Made by a program: the position numbers and the translations under genes. Under the pieces are notes generated by a model. It worked only from the letters and a program-made list of their open reading frames with translations. It did not search any database and had not been told where the DNA came from. Shown in pieces: positions 53,737 through 64,000 of a stretch of 64,000 nucleotides of DNA. Position 1 is the first letter of the stretch. The number at the start of each line of letters is the position of its first letter. Source of the DNA: Amaranthus tricolor (taxonomy: Eukaryota; Streptophyta; Magnoliopsida; Caryophyllales; Amaranthaceae). Location of the stretch: NCBI RefSeq assembly GCF_026212465.1, contig NC_080060.1, forward strand, positions 17,365,797-17,429,796, in the 5' to 3' direction.

Positions 53737-54720
53737 GCAAGTGTTGAATGATCCAAGAACTCAATTATTCCCTCCAAGATCAGCCCCAAGATTGATCTTA
53801 ATCAAACGCCACACGATAAGCCTTCTGTTCTGAATGAACATAAGGTGGCCAGAACAATTCTAATGAATGGTTCTGTGCCTTGGACAGAAACAAATTGGCC
53901 TTATATCAACCAATTGGTCTCTTCCTCACACTAACATTAAGATTCACTCTCTTAACCTTCGTGGAAAAATCGAATGCCCTCTTTGTTTCACTCACAAAGA
54001 ACTCACCCAGGGAAGGAAATTGCAAAGCATTTTACTTGAAGGAATTTTCTTATTAACAATCTGAATGAATCATACACTTGAGGATGTCCCTTTATATAGG
54101 ACTTTAACGGCTAGTTTTGATGACTAACAAACTTCACTGCTTCTGTGTCTAATGTTTAGAGCGCGTGCTATACATGAGTATTAAAATAGAAATGCAATAA
54201 GTTCTATTTACAACTAAATCAGCCTTATCAGAAAACTGACGAACACAGGACCTTGCAGCTATACTCGTGGGTTTTGTGAGGACTATCAGCATTGTCCTTT
54301 GGCCCTGGCTTCTTGGTCCATGTATAGAGATGCCTTCCTCTGAGTTTCCACATTCTTTCATGCACCAGGTTGGGCTCTCCGTATCTTGCAAGGTAGGCTG
54401 ACTGATAGTTTGTCGCTCTGTCTATTCTGCTGTCTGTTCGCCTTGATCCAGGCTTCTGTTTCGTCTGATTGTTGCTGGGAGGCCTTCTGTTGATCCCTCC
54501 TGGTCTTGCCATGTTCTGATACTCATGCTTGGTCCAGATTGGAGATAGTCTTCTTTAGTTTTCGTGCTAAGTTTAGTAGGTTCAGCAAGTGTGTTGTTGA
54601 TCCAATTATGGTCTTCACAGTTGTTGGTCCGCTTATGCTCTTCATGGTTTGTCTTGGATTGTAGGCTGTCAATAATTGGATCGGGTCTCAAGATCAGGTT
54701 GTGAGTCTTCAATGCGCTCA
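53737..54720. mobile_element. Higher-GC insertion within Copia pol, possibly a solo LTR
   Basis: About 1 kb interrupts the pol linker. It is visibly richer in G+C than the element and shares none of its coding. It starts near TGTTGAATGATCC. Open frames in it do not resemble known proteins. Exact edges and target duplication were not found. Confidence 0.45.
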
Positions 54721-54930
54721 ACCTGTTTTCTTCAACCTCGTCAAGACTTTGTATAGGATCTTGCATATTCTTCTTTTTATCTTCATTATGATTATTGGCA
54801 TCTAATTCATCGTCACTTACATCATCAAATCATTTATTAAGGTTTAACTCTTTAAAACCTTCACTTAATATTCCACTGTCGGATTCATTAAATACTACAT
54901 GTATTCTTTCCTCAACCTAGTGCCTGTCCT
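54721..54930 (-). pseudogene. Copia pol linker fragment
   Basis: Reads EERIHVVFNESDSGILSEGF and DDVSDDELDANNHNEDKKKN, an acidic linker typical between integrase and reverse transcriptase in SIRE-type pol. Confidence 0.6.
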
Positions 54931-55639
54931 GAAATTTAATGGGCCCTAGGCCAATTGAAAAAATTAGGCCCCTAATAAACTTTCTAAAATATAGAATCAC
55001 TAAAAATCTATTGATGTATTTTTTCCTCCAAATTTTCCAAAATATAATTTATTTCCAAATTTTAATGAGTAAACTTTTACAAATATAACATCACAAATAT
55101 AATATAAATTTATTAGTAATTACAAAAATAAAAATACAAAAAGAAATTCACTAACTGTAAAGCAATTCATCTCAATTCCTTAAAATACAATATATATTTG
55201 AATCCAAATCTTATTTCCTCAAAAACACGATTATGATTACAAAAACACAATTTCTCAAAAGTATAACACCATAAATAAAATAAAAATATAAAAAAATACA
55301 ATTACATCAATACTGTAAAATCCAAATCTATATTCCTCAAAAAAGAATTACAAAAAAAGAATTTAAACATAAAAAAAAAATCAAAATCTATATGAGTAGT
55401 GGTGTAGTACCTGTAAGCTCAGGCTGTAATTCACTACTGCCCAACCGAAAATTGATACTATACTCGACTAGCACTAGAAATGTACTCGATTTGCGAGAAT
55501 CGGAGAACGAGTACCCAACCGGCAACCGCCAAGACGCTAATCACTTGGCCACCGTTGTATGTTGTCAAAATTTTAGGAATTGATTAACTTGAATACGTGA
55601 TTTGGGGAGAAGAAATTGATTGTTGCCATTAAAATTAAC
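54931..55639. other. Unrelated sequence replacing the integrase C-terminal part
   Basis: Begins with GGGCCCTAGGCC, contains AT-rich DNA and a GC-richer end (55430-55570). The third catalytic residue and C-terminal integrase motifs are absent here, so this segment replaced or interrupted them. Confidence 0.5.
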
Positions 55640-56419
55640 TCAATTTATATTCAAGAAAAATCTAATGTTGGAATCAAATGACACTATTGGAAGATTCAAT
55701 AGAGTTTGCATTTCTTTACAACGTGTTGAAAACGGCTTCCAGGCTTTACCTTTATTCTTCAAAAAATCAACCCACGTAAATCTAGAATAATCATCAATGG
55801 TTACTAGAGTATAAGATTTACTTCGTGTGCTCTTTACACGCATTGGACCACATAGATCAATATGTAAAAGTTCACATGGTCTTGAAGTGCTTACCATTTT
55901 CTTCGGTTTAAATGAACTTCTTAATTGTTTACCTCTAATGCATGCATCACATGAAGGACTGTGCTTGTAGTCAAGAGATGGAAGTCCCTTAACCAGATCT
56001 TTACTTACTAATTCATGCATGGTGTGCGTATTGATGTGACCAAGCCTTCTATGCCATAGGTTTGGATCATCTGTTATAGCCTTTAAACACTTGAAATTTT
56101 GAGCTTCAATTTCGTTAGCACTCATAGCATAAATATTATCATGTCTACGGGCAGTAATAAATGTATCTCCGGTGTTAGGATTTTTGACAATACATTTTTC
56201 TTTATCAAATATCACTTGATTACCTTTATCACATAATTGAGACACACTTAGCAAATTAAATTTTAGGCCTTCAACCAAATAAACATTATCAATAACTTTA
56301 GAAGGATCCTTACCAACTTTGCTAACACCCAATATTTTGCATTTAGCTTTGTTGTCTAAAGTAATCGAGCCACTGCACTTTTCTTTAATCTCTAAAAACA
56401 AAGAAACTTTAGCACACAT
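55640..56419 (-). pseudogene. Copia gag-pre-integrase and integrase, truncated
   Basis: The frame carries GLKFNLLSVSQLCDKGNQVI, then the pre-integrase zinc motif LWHRRLGHINTHTMHEL ... CDACIRGKQLRSSF. The integrase core starts at CELLHIDLCGPMRV (first Asp) and VTIDDYSRFTWVDFLKNKGK. It ends shortly after NLPIVSFDSNIRFF, before the second-Asp and Glu motifs. The missing part should lie in 54931-55639, which shows no homology. Confidence 0.9.
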
Positions 56420-57007
56420 ACGTCTTGAACATCCACTATCTAAGATCCATTTTTGCTTTTCCTACGAAACAAAAAATAATGTTTCGCAACCTTACTCAGC
56501 TAATTAAGTGACAAATTTGGGAGCATATTCGGGGTAGACCATGTTAGGTGGTCTTGTCCCTTTAGGAACCCATATCTGTTTTATCTACTCACGTAATTCA
56601 TAAGGAAAGGTATTCTTGTTGATATAGTTGTCCTTACATTTATGTGGACATGCAAACTTAAGATGTCCTTCTTTGTAACAATAGGAGCAAGTAGGCATGC
56701 GTCTATGCTTGTATGCACTTTTAACAAATGTGGTTTGATTCTTATAGTTATGTTTGGCGTTATTATAACCGATACCACGTTTAGCATTAGATCCTTTTTG
56801 TCGTGTAAGCATTTTTACGAATTTATATTCAGAATCATTTAGCTTAGTTAAGGATTGTAAACTTTTCTCAGACGCATATCTCAAAGTCTTAAGATCAGAT
56901 TCAAGATCATAGTTTTTATTCTGAAGATCAATGAGCTTTTTCATTTGACTGATATTCTGTTCTTTCAAGACTAAGTCAGTCTCTTCAAATTTTAATTTTT
57001 CAGCCAT
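56420..57007 (-). pseudogene. Copia second zinc knuckle and protease region
   Basis: A Lys/Glu-rich coiled-coil-like segment (IDLQNKNYDLESDLKTLRYA) precedes a complete CCHC knuckle, CSYCYKEGHLKFACP. Further on, WILDSGCSRRM near 56430-56460 is the retropepsin active-site motif (DSG). A stop near 56585 and others separate them. Confidence 0.85.
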
Positions 57008-57270
57008 AAGCGATTCATTTTTCTTTATAAGTCTTCACAACCTTCGACGTAGTGACGAATTCTATATTCTAATATGTTTTTCTTATCTTTTAAGATTTGT
57101 TCAATTTGAAACATATCAAAGAGAGCTTTAACTTATTCGTCTTTAGAACAAGAGTTAAGATAGTCAAGTAACTCCTTAGAGTTTTGTTCTAAATCGTCAT
57201 CTTTGTCATCATTTGCCACCATCTTTATTTTTCGATTCACTTGACCCTTCGAAGTCACTCTACTTAGCAA

Positions 57271-58256
57271 TCATTGCTTGTTTCTTTTTGTTTTCTTTGT
57301 AGTATTCCTCTTTTTCATTTTAGGACATTCCTTTACAAGATGCTCTGTAGATCCATACTCAAAACAAGCAAGTTTCTTAGTTTTAGAATTGGAATTAAAA
57401 GATTTACCTTTGTTTCTAGATTTGAACTTTTTATATCTTTTTCGCATTTTCATAATTCCTTCTAGACGTCTTGTGATTAAAGCAAATGGATCTTCCTCAT
57501 CATCACTTTCCTTATTTTCGCTTTAGGATTCTTGATATTTCTTTTCCTTTAGTGCAAGATTCTTCATAGATAGTGTTACATCACTTTCACTATCATCATG
57601 TAGGGTAAGTTCATGAGTTGTGAGCTTTCCAAGAAGATCGTCAAGTGAAAGTACTCTCAAGTCTTGAGCTTTTTCAATGGCGGTGACTTTTGGACCCCAT
57701 TTAGATCTTAGAAGACACCTCAAGAGCTTATGGACTTTTTCTGCATTAGTAAAAGTTTTATCAAGAGAATTCAAACTCTTAGTAATCAATGTAAAACGAG
57801 TAAACATTTCATTAATATTCTCATCCTTTTTCATCTTGAAAATTTCGTATTGATGCATGAGGATATTGATCTTTGTGTCCTTGACTTAACTTGTTCCTTC
57901 ATACGTCACAACTAACTTATCCCATATTTCCTTAGCACTTGTGCATGATGAAACTCTATTGAACTCAATACCATTTAAAGCAGAACATAATTGATTCATT
58001 GCTCTATAGTTTTTGGACACGAATTCCAAATCACTTTTTGAGTATTTGGACTCGGATTTTCAACATCATTGCCTTGAGCGTACTTTTTCATTGGCACCTT
58101 AGGTCCTTTAGTTATGATATCTTAAAGTTCAATATCTTGATCAATCAAAAACATCTTCATTAAAGTTTTCCAATGAGGAAAATTTGTTCCATAAAACAAA
58201 TGAGGCCTAGAACACGAATGACCTTGAGCAAACAACTCTTCTCCTATCGTATCCAT
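57271..58256 (-). pseudogene. Copia gag
   Basis: Capsid/nucleocapsid polyprotein. It starts near 58256 (MDTIGEELFAQGHSCSRPHL) and continues with FYGTNFPHWKTLMKMFLIDQ. The UBN2-type capsid core lies at 57523-57858: YEIFKMKKDENINEMFTRFT, KVHKLLRCLLRSKWGPKVTA, SLDDLLGKLTTHE. The first zinc knuckle, CFEYGSTEHLVKEC near 57355, has Tyr in place of the second Cys. Several stops lie between 57860 and 58150. Confidence 0.88.
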
Positions 58257-58288
58257 CACAAGATATTAATCTTTATACATGAAACTTA

Positions 58289-58300
58289 GCTTTGACACCA
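58289..58300 (-). other. Copia primer binding site
   Basis: On the minus strand TGGTGTCAAAGC follows the 5' LTR. It is a two-mismatch version of TGGTATCAGAGC, complementary to initiator tRNA-Met, the usual Copia primer. Confidence 0.85.
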
Positions 58301-58302
58301 AT

Positions 58303-59436
58303 TGACGGTTGCTAGGAGATCGAATACTCTCTAGAGAGTAAAATTATTCTCTAGAAGGTGAGCTCATTATCTTAGAAGACTTTTCAAACAGTTTTCTTGA
58401 ACTGTTATATCGAATAATAAATCTAAGAACTAAATACGAAAATGAACTTGAATAAGAACAAGGGATTTGTTAACGACGTTTGGCTATCAATAGCCTACTC
58501 CCTGCCTATGGGTTCTTTTCCAACCCAACAGCTTCTATTAATGAACCTTAGATGACTAAGAAGATATATTTATCTTCTCTCACCACGTTCCTCCACTTGA
58601 AGAACGTTTTATACGTTCCCTTAATAAAAGTTCTAATCCCAATCTCACAAAAGAGAAATCAAATGAATACTTTAAAAAGTATTCCACGCTTTAAGGCGTA
58701 GATTAAAGGTCTAACTCTTTTATTTTACTCTAAGACCTATTACAAATGACAAAGTTAGATGAATTAAGTTTACAACACTTTTTGATATTAAGACTCAATG
58801 TAAATAAAAAGCTATTTTGTAAGTTGTGTTGCAATCTTTTAATTCTTGAATGAAGCCTCTTATATATATGTTACGCCTCCAACATAGCCGTTAAAACAAT
58901 TGAAACTTCATTCCTTTATTTTCGCCAACTGGTTATGTTAAACCAGTCTTCAAAGTCTTAGACAACAAGTAAAAACTGATGCTCCACTTTGACTTGTTCA
59001 ACACACGTTTTTGTCACTATTTTTAGCTTTTTCAAAACTTTGATTTGTTGCCACGTTAGTACTCATGCTAAGCATTTAATAATGATTAATTCAAACAGAA
59101 ACAAACGAAATTCATAAGCCACATAAAATTCCTAGATTTTAGCTTCATTTGAATTATTTTTCGTACTTTTTAGGTGAGCTAAAAACAACTCCATATTTAT
59201 AGGAAAACCTATAATTTGTATAAACTTGTTTACCAATTAAATTACTCATTCAATTTATCAAGTTATAAACCATGTAATTAAGCTATATGACAAAAACGTG
59301 TAATTACTTATTAAGACATAAGTTTTATTTATCTTATCTTTCAATTTAACACTTTAAATCCAATATGATTTTGGACCTAGTTAAACAACTAAATATGATT
59401 ACTTAATTAATTTATTTAATCTAATATGTGTTTTGA
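58303..59436 (-). repeat. Copia 5' LTR
   Basis: Matches 48105-49337 along its length but lacks about 90 bp near its high-coordinate end. The primer binding site adjoins it at 58289-58300. Confidence 0.9.
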
Positions 59437-61185
59437 ATATCATCATATAAAGGAGTTGAGTCTTCACATGCTAATGAGGAGTTCACATTATGTGAAAATG
59501 CTTTTATGCACCGTCAATGATCTTTTATCATATGGCAAATTATTAGGGTATAAGAACAAAGGGAAGAAAGCATGTCCAATATGTATTGATGACTTGGAAT
59601 CCACGTGGATTCCTAAATGCAAACATGTATTCATGCACCATCGAAAGTTCCTCCCACGAGATCACTAATATCGTAAAAAGGAAAAGACGTTCAATGGGGA
59701 GGTTGAGCACCATGTAGCTCGTTGACTGTTGACCGGTTATGAGGTTTACTAACAGGTTAAGGGAGTTGAAACTATATTTGGTAAAACAGGGTATGTGCAA
59801 CGGGGTGAATACCGACTATAGAAAAAAAGAATCAATCTTTTGGAAGCTTCCATATTAAAGAGATATACAGGTTAGGCATTGTCTTGGCGTTATGCATATA
59901 GAGGAAAATGTATGCGATGCCATACTCAGGACGTTCATGAACATTTTGGGTAAGACGAAAGATGTTAAGACGGTGCGAGATTACTTTGAATATAAGGTTC
60001 TTTGTTCGGAGTTGTGGTCACAGGTTAATGAGTAAGAAAAGAAATCGAGCTGAAGAAGAAGGTGGAAGTAACAAGGGAAAAGGCAAACAAAAGGATACTG
60101 TGATAAAGAAGATAAGTAATTATAAGAATAATTTTCCTCCAGTTGGCTATACATTGTCAAAGGAAGAGAAGCGGGCATTTTGTGAGTGTTTGTATGGCAT
60201 TAAGGTTCTATTTGGGTACTCATCCAACATGAAAAGATTTGTGACCCTAAATGGTGACTTGATGTTGGAAAGCATGAAATCTCACGATTGCCATGTAATG
60301 ATTTAAGTGTTCTTACCAATTCCAATCCGTGGAATACGGACAAAACATGTAAGATATGCTATTACCGAGTTATGTTCATTCTTCAACTCAATATGTAGTA
60401 AAGTGCTTGTTCCCTTTAAACTTGATACTCTTCAAATCGACGTGATTGTAACTTTATGCAAGTTTGAGATGTATTTTTTCACCTTCTTTTTTTGACATAT
60501 TGGTTTATCTTATTGTCCATCTCGTTTACGAAATCAACCTTTTAGGTCCAGTTTTATTAAGGTGGTGTTATCCTTTTGAAAGACACATGAGAGTTTTACA
60601 AAACAAATTGAGGAATCCAGCACAACCCGAAGTATGATTCGAGGCACTATGAGCGATGAGATTGGTAATTTCATTGCCTACCTCTCGGAATGAATAAAGG
60701 CTTGAGAGAAAAGAAAAAATTGGCTCAATATCAATCACAACTCCTAGAGACTGTCACCTACAAGCACACTTGTATGTCTTGCATCATATTCCAGAAGTCC
60801 ATCTTTTTTTGAATGAGCATATTGATATATTGTGGCCAAGTATCCTTCTAAAGGGAATAAAGCATTGATGCATTTGCATAATAAGATATTTATTGATTAG
60901 TTTTATAATCGAGTAGTATGTGAACAACTCGAGGGATTATTTGAAACTATTACGTGGTTAGTTTTTGGTCCTCGCGAAGATGTCAAAAAATATGAGGGTT
61001 ATACTAAGGACAGGTTGATGCTAAATTGTTATACTAAGGACGGGTACATGAAATATGGGATCTTGAATACTCTAGCTTCACCATTGGTCTTTTCAAATGC
61101 AAGTGGGTAGATAGCAATTGACGATACGTAAAATATGATGACCCTTGTGGATTCACTCTTGTAGATTTAACTCATTTACTTGATA
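59437..61185 (+). pseudogene. CACTA tnp2 transposase, C-terminal half with DUF4216-like end
   Basis: Continues the gene interrupted at 48104. Motifs are HANEEF (near 59466), LCTVNDLLSYGKLLGYKNKG with KKACPICIDD, CKHVFMHHRKFLPRDH and KTFNGEVEHH. Then come FPPVGYTLSKEEKRAFCECL, GYSSNMKRFVTLNGDLMLES, MKSHDCHVMI, PIPIRGIRTKHVRYAITELC, LDTLQIDVIVTLCKFEMYF and a final FKCKWVDSN..CGFTLVDLTHLLDKF typical of the DUF4216-like tail. Many stops and frame changes; not functional. It ends at the start of the tandem array. Confidence 0.88.
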
Positions 61186-62530
61186 AATTTCTAGCGTATG
61201 ACTATAATTTTCAATTCCAACCACTTCAACACAATAATATATACTAAATAGTGTTGTGTGCCAAGTTTCGTGTAAAACAAACCAACTTTGAGCTACGTTA
61301 TGCGCGAAAGTGCCAAAAAAGCTTAAAAACCCATAAAATCGCAACTTAACACGTAATTTATAGCATATGACTATGATTTTATACTCCAAAAACTTCAATA
61401 CAATAATATATACCAAATAGTATTGTGTGCCAAGTTTCGTGCAAAACAAATCAAGTTTGAGCTACTTTATGCGCGAAAGTGCTAAAAAAGCTTAAAAACC
61501 CATAAAATCGCAACTTAACACTTAATTTCTAGCATATGACTATGATTTTCAATTCTAACCAGTTCAACACAATAATATATATCAAATAGTGTTTTCTGCC
61601 AAGTTTCGTGCAAAACAAACCGAGTTTGAGCTACTCTATGCGCGAAAGTGCCAAAAACGCTTAAAAACCCATAAAATTGCAACTTAACACTTAATTCTAG
61701 CAAATGACTATGATTTTCAATTCCAACCACTTTAACACAATATTATATACCAAATAGTGTTGTGTGCCAAGTTACGTGCAAAACAAACCAAGTTTGAGCT
61801 ACTATATGTGCAAAAGTGCCAAAAAATCTTAAAAACCCATAAAATCGCAACTTAAAACTTAATTTTAGCATATGACTTTGATTTTCTATTCTAACCACTT
61901 CAACACAATAATATTTACCAAATAGTGTTGTGTGCCAAGTTTCGTGCAAGACAAACCAAGTTTGAGCTACTTTATGCGCAAAAGTGCCAAAAACGCGTAA
62001 AAACCCATAAAATCGCAACTTAACACTTAATTTCTGCATATGACTATGATTTTCATTTCCAGCCTCTTCAACACAATAATATATACCAAATAGTGTTGCG
62101 TGCCAATTTTCGTGCCAAAAAAACAAGTTTGAGCTACGTTATGCGCAAAAGTGCCGAAAAAGCTTAAAAACCCATAAAATCGCAACATAACACGAAATTT
62201 CTAGCATATGACTATGATTTTAAATTCCAACCCCTTTAACACAATAATATATACCAAATAGTGTTGTGTGCCATGTTTCGTGCAAAACAAACCAAGTTTG
62301 AGCTACTTTATTCGCGAAAGTGCCAAAAAAGATTAAACACCCATAAAATCGCAACTTAATACTTAATTTCTAGCATATGACTATGGTTTTCAATCCCAAC
62401 CACTTCAACACAATACTATATACCAAATAGTGTTGTGTGCCAAGTTTCGTGCAAAACAAACCAAGTTTGAGCTACTTTATGATCGAAAGTGCCAAAAAAG
62501 CTTAAAAACCCATAAAATCGAATAGTGTTG
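61186..62530. repeat. Tandem array of about 168-bp units, eight copies
   Basis: GTGCCAAGTTTCGTGCAAAA or a variant recurs near 61257, 61427, 61590, 61765, 61932, 62098, 62270 and 62437. Intervals are about 165-173 bp. Each unit also has CTAGCATATGACTATGATTT, CAAGTTTGAGCTAC and AACCCATAAAATCGCAACTT. On the minus strand three frames of 71-127 residues run through several units because 168 is a multiple of three. Confidence 0.92.
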
Positions 62531-62539
62531 TGTACCTTT

Positions 62540-64000
62540 AGTGCTGTCCATTTCAGAAATGTGGCTCTGGATATAGATCTATTTCTCCACACACTTTCTT
62601 CATTATACTGAAACGCATGGGAAAAGTATAACTATTTATATATCAACGCATGTAATAATATTAATGTAATACTATTTATATCTATATAACACTTAATTAA
62701 ATGAAATTGGTAAAATTTATAAAATTACGTACGCATTCAACAAGGCTTTGAATTTTGTGTTGCGAGGCGGGCTTTAAACTTTTTGTAATGAGTCGAAGAC
62801 GTGCACAGTATTCGTCAGATGACATATGACCTAAAGTATCCAATGCAAACTATAAACGCAAATTTAAAATCAACAAATTAGAGATTATGTGAACTTAAAA
62901 ATCAAAAGATAAGTTAAATTTCAAAAATAAAACTTACTCTTCCACATGTGGAGCTAGAATGAACGTGTGTTTAGATGCAAGGGAATTATTCAAAGCAGTC
63001 TCAATGTATGCTTTGATGTCATCTGGATCATTTACGCTTTAAGTACCCGAAATCATCTCAGGACAAAACCATCCATTTTTTACTGGAGGTTCGCAAGAAT
63101 TTAGCTCCTCGTAAGCCGCACTAAACTCACGAATAAGAAAATTTTGTCAGTAATTCGGTTGTTAAAACAATTAAACAATAATGCCTAAATTGTAAGATAA
63201 TGAACATCACCTTATGTAGACATGGATAAGAGCTACATTCAACATTTCTCCTCTCAAAAATTGCCCAATGTCACTAGGACTAATAATTACAAATGGGCTC
63301 TCAACAAAGCAAAATTGTTTCTTCTGTAGGGTTAGAACGATTGGGTCCTCCTCACGCATGCGAGATGCACATGTGTGCAGCCATTTGTAATCTTGAGGGA
63401 GATCTTTTAGCACGCATCAGTCAAAATTGGAGTGATTGTCATCGACTTTGACCCAGTCGACACCTTTGATGAGGAACCGATCTATCTCCTAGAGCCCTTT
63501 GGACTCTTTTGCTATTTCAATTTATACAATTAAATTAGTGTAAGCATGAAATTAAAAAAATAAAAATAAAATAAGATACAAATGATTATTACCATGGTAG
63601 TGAATCGGACCCAAGCATATGGCCATGTGACGAAACTACCTCGGGCATCTAATAGTTTCTCTTTGGTTAGCTGTGCCACACCATATGCAACCTCAATTAA
63701 GTCGCCATCACTAGCAACACCGAACTGAGGCAGCAAAAGAGAACAAGGAGTCGCCTCCTGAAAATTGTGTTGTTTAGTATAATAAGCATCATAATAAAAT
63801 ATTAAAACACGTTGCAATTTAAATTAATAAGTGCTTATATATTTAAAAACTATATACCTTTACCACTGGCTCGGGAGTTAGCTCTAGATTTTGAGCAACG
63901 GAGCTCATAGTCTCCGGTGTAGGATTTTGCCCATCGGGGGTAATAATGGGCTGGGGTGCTACAGAGATAATGGGCTCGGATGTTGGCTTGACCGAAGCGT
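62540..64000 (-). pseudogene. CACTA-associated DUF8039/Ulp1-like protein, partial
   Basis: Minus-strand pieces of a spliced gene that runs off the window edge. A Pro/Ser-rich exon lies at 63860-64000. The 63600-63817 exon has PCSLLLPQFGVASDGDLIEV, AYGVAQL and GSFVTWPYAWVRF, resembling the DUF8039 domain of plant transposon proteins. 63207-63480 gives FLIKGVDWVKVDDNHSNFD, then LPQDYKWLHTCASRMREEDP and FVIISPSDIGQFLRGEMLNV. 62945-63115 has YEELNSCEPPVKNGWFCPEM and SLASKHTFILAPH, matching the approach to a Ulp1/C48 peptidase core. The catalytic His/Asp/Cys region is not recognisable; the coding is lost toward 62540, where the satellite begins. In CACTA elements this protein accompanies tnp2. Confidence 0.65.

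Larger units (their letters stand above)
48105..59436 (-). mobile_element. SIRE-type Copia retrotransposon inserted in a CACTA element
   Basis: Two direct LTRs (48105-49337 and 58303-59436) bound gag, protease, integrase, reverse transcriptase, RNase H and an extra 3' ORF, all on the minus strand. The order PR-INT-RT-RH defines Copia. The extra ORF and the roughly 1.2-kb LTRs suggest the SIRE/Maximus lineage. LTRs differ at many positions, and an approximately 90-bp block near 49170-49255 is absent from the other copy, so the insertion is old. No matching 5-bp target duplication was found. Confidence 0.92.

Noticed and set aside
54149..54766. Minus-strand frames of 80-114 residues between Copia integrase and reverse transcriptase
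   Set aside because: Only the part above 54720 resembles the pol linker. The rest lies in the foreign segment and resembles nothing known.
59543..60178. Minus-strand frames opposite the tnp2 C-terminal half
   Set aside because: They are antisense shadows of recognisable transposase coding on the plus strand.

Overview
This window is nuclear DNA from a flowering plant, almost certainly a eudicot. The evidence is a spliced UDP-glucose 4-epimerase gene with plant-type exons, plus plant transposon families: SIRE-type Copia, CACTA, PIF/Harbinger, plant mariner (DD39D), Helitron, and MULE with a plant mobile domain. The base composition is AT-rich. Satellite arrays and the style of the transposon proteins recall Caryophyllales (spinach/beet relatives), but that is only an impression. 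No bacterial, CRISPR or rRNA features are seen.

Layout. 1-8.2 kb: the end of a SIRE-type LTR has cut into a Helitron replicase/helicase gene (minus strand). A mariner-like element of about 3.5 kb, with clear terminal repeats, lies next to the Helitron's 5' region. 8.2-15.2 kb: non-autonomous DNA elements (hAT-like foldback, Harbinger-like, Stowaway) and a complete solo SIRE LTR with a perfect ATTTT duplication. 15.2-20.1 kb: an RPA-like fragment, a foldback element, a tandem array of alternating 122/136-bp units, two tRNA-like sequences and MITEs. 20.1-28.0 kb: a decayed PIF/Harbinger element with both transposase and Myb/SANT genes, apparently split by an LTR-like insertion. 28.6-32.1 kb: a CACTA-type element with a TNP1-like gene, GGCGAC subterminal repeats and huge AT microsatellites. 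32.5-34.8 kb: a decayed FAR1/MULE transposase gene. 36.5-41.2 kb: the only convincing host gene, UDP-glucose 4-epimerase (9 exons, 349 codons, minus strand). 41.5-45.5 kb: a MULE carrying an almost intact plant-mobile-domain gene, inserted about 300 bp upstream of the epimerase start codon. 46.9-61.2 kb: a CACTA tnp2 transposase gene split by an 11.3-kb SIRE-type Copia element (minus strand) that has its own internal insertions. 61.2-62.5 kb: a tandem array of about 168-bp units. 62.5-64 kb: a partial, minus-strand, CACTA-associated gene of DUF8039/Ulp1 type.

Functionally this is one metabolic gene in a sea of nested mobile elements. Most element genes carry stops or frameshifts. The least decayed are the mariner transposase (two in-frame stops) and the plant-mobile-domain gene (no stop seen in four exons). 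Coordinates of element edges come from reading terminal motifs by eye and should be treated as approximate unless a target-site duplication is given.
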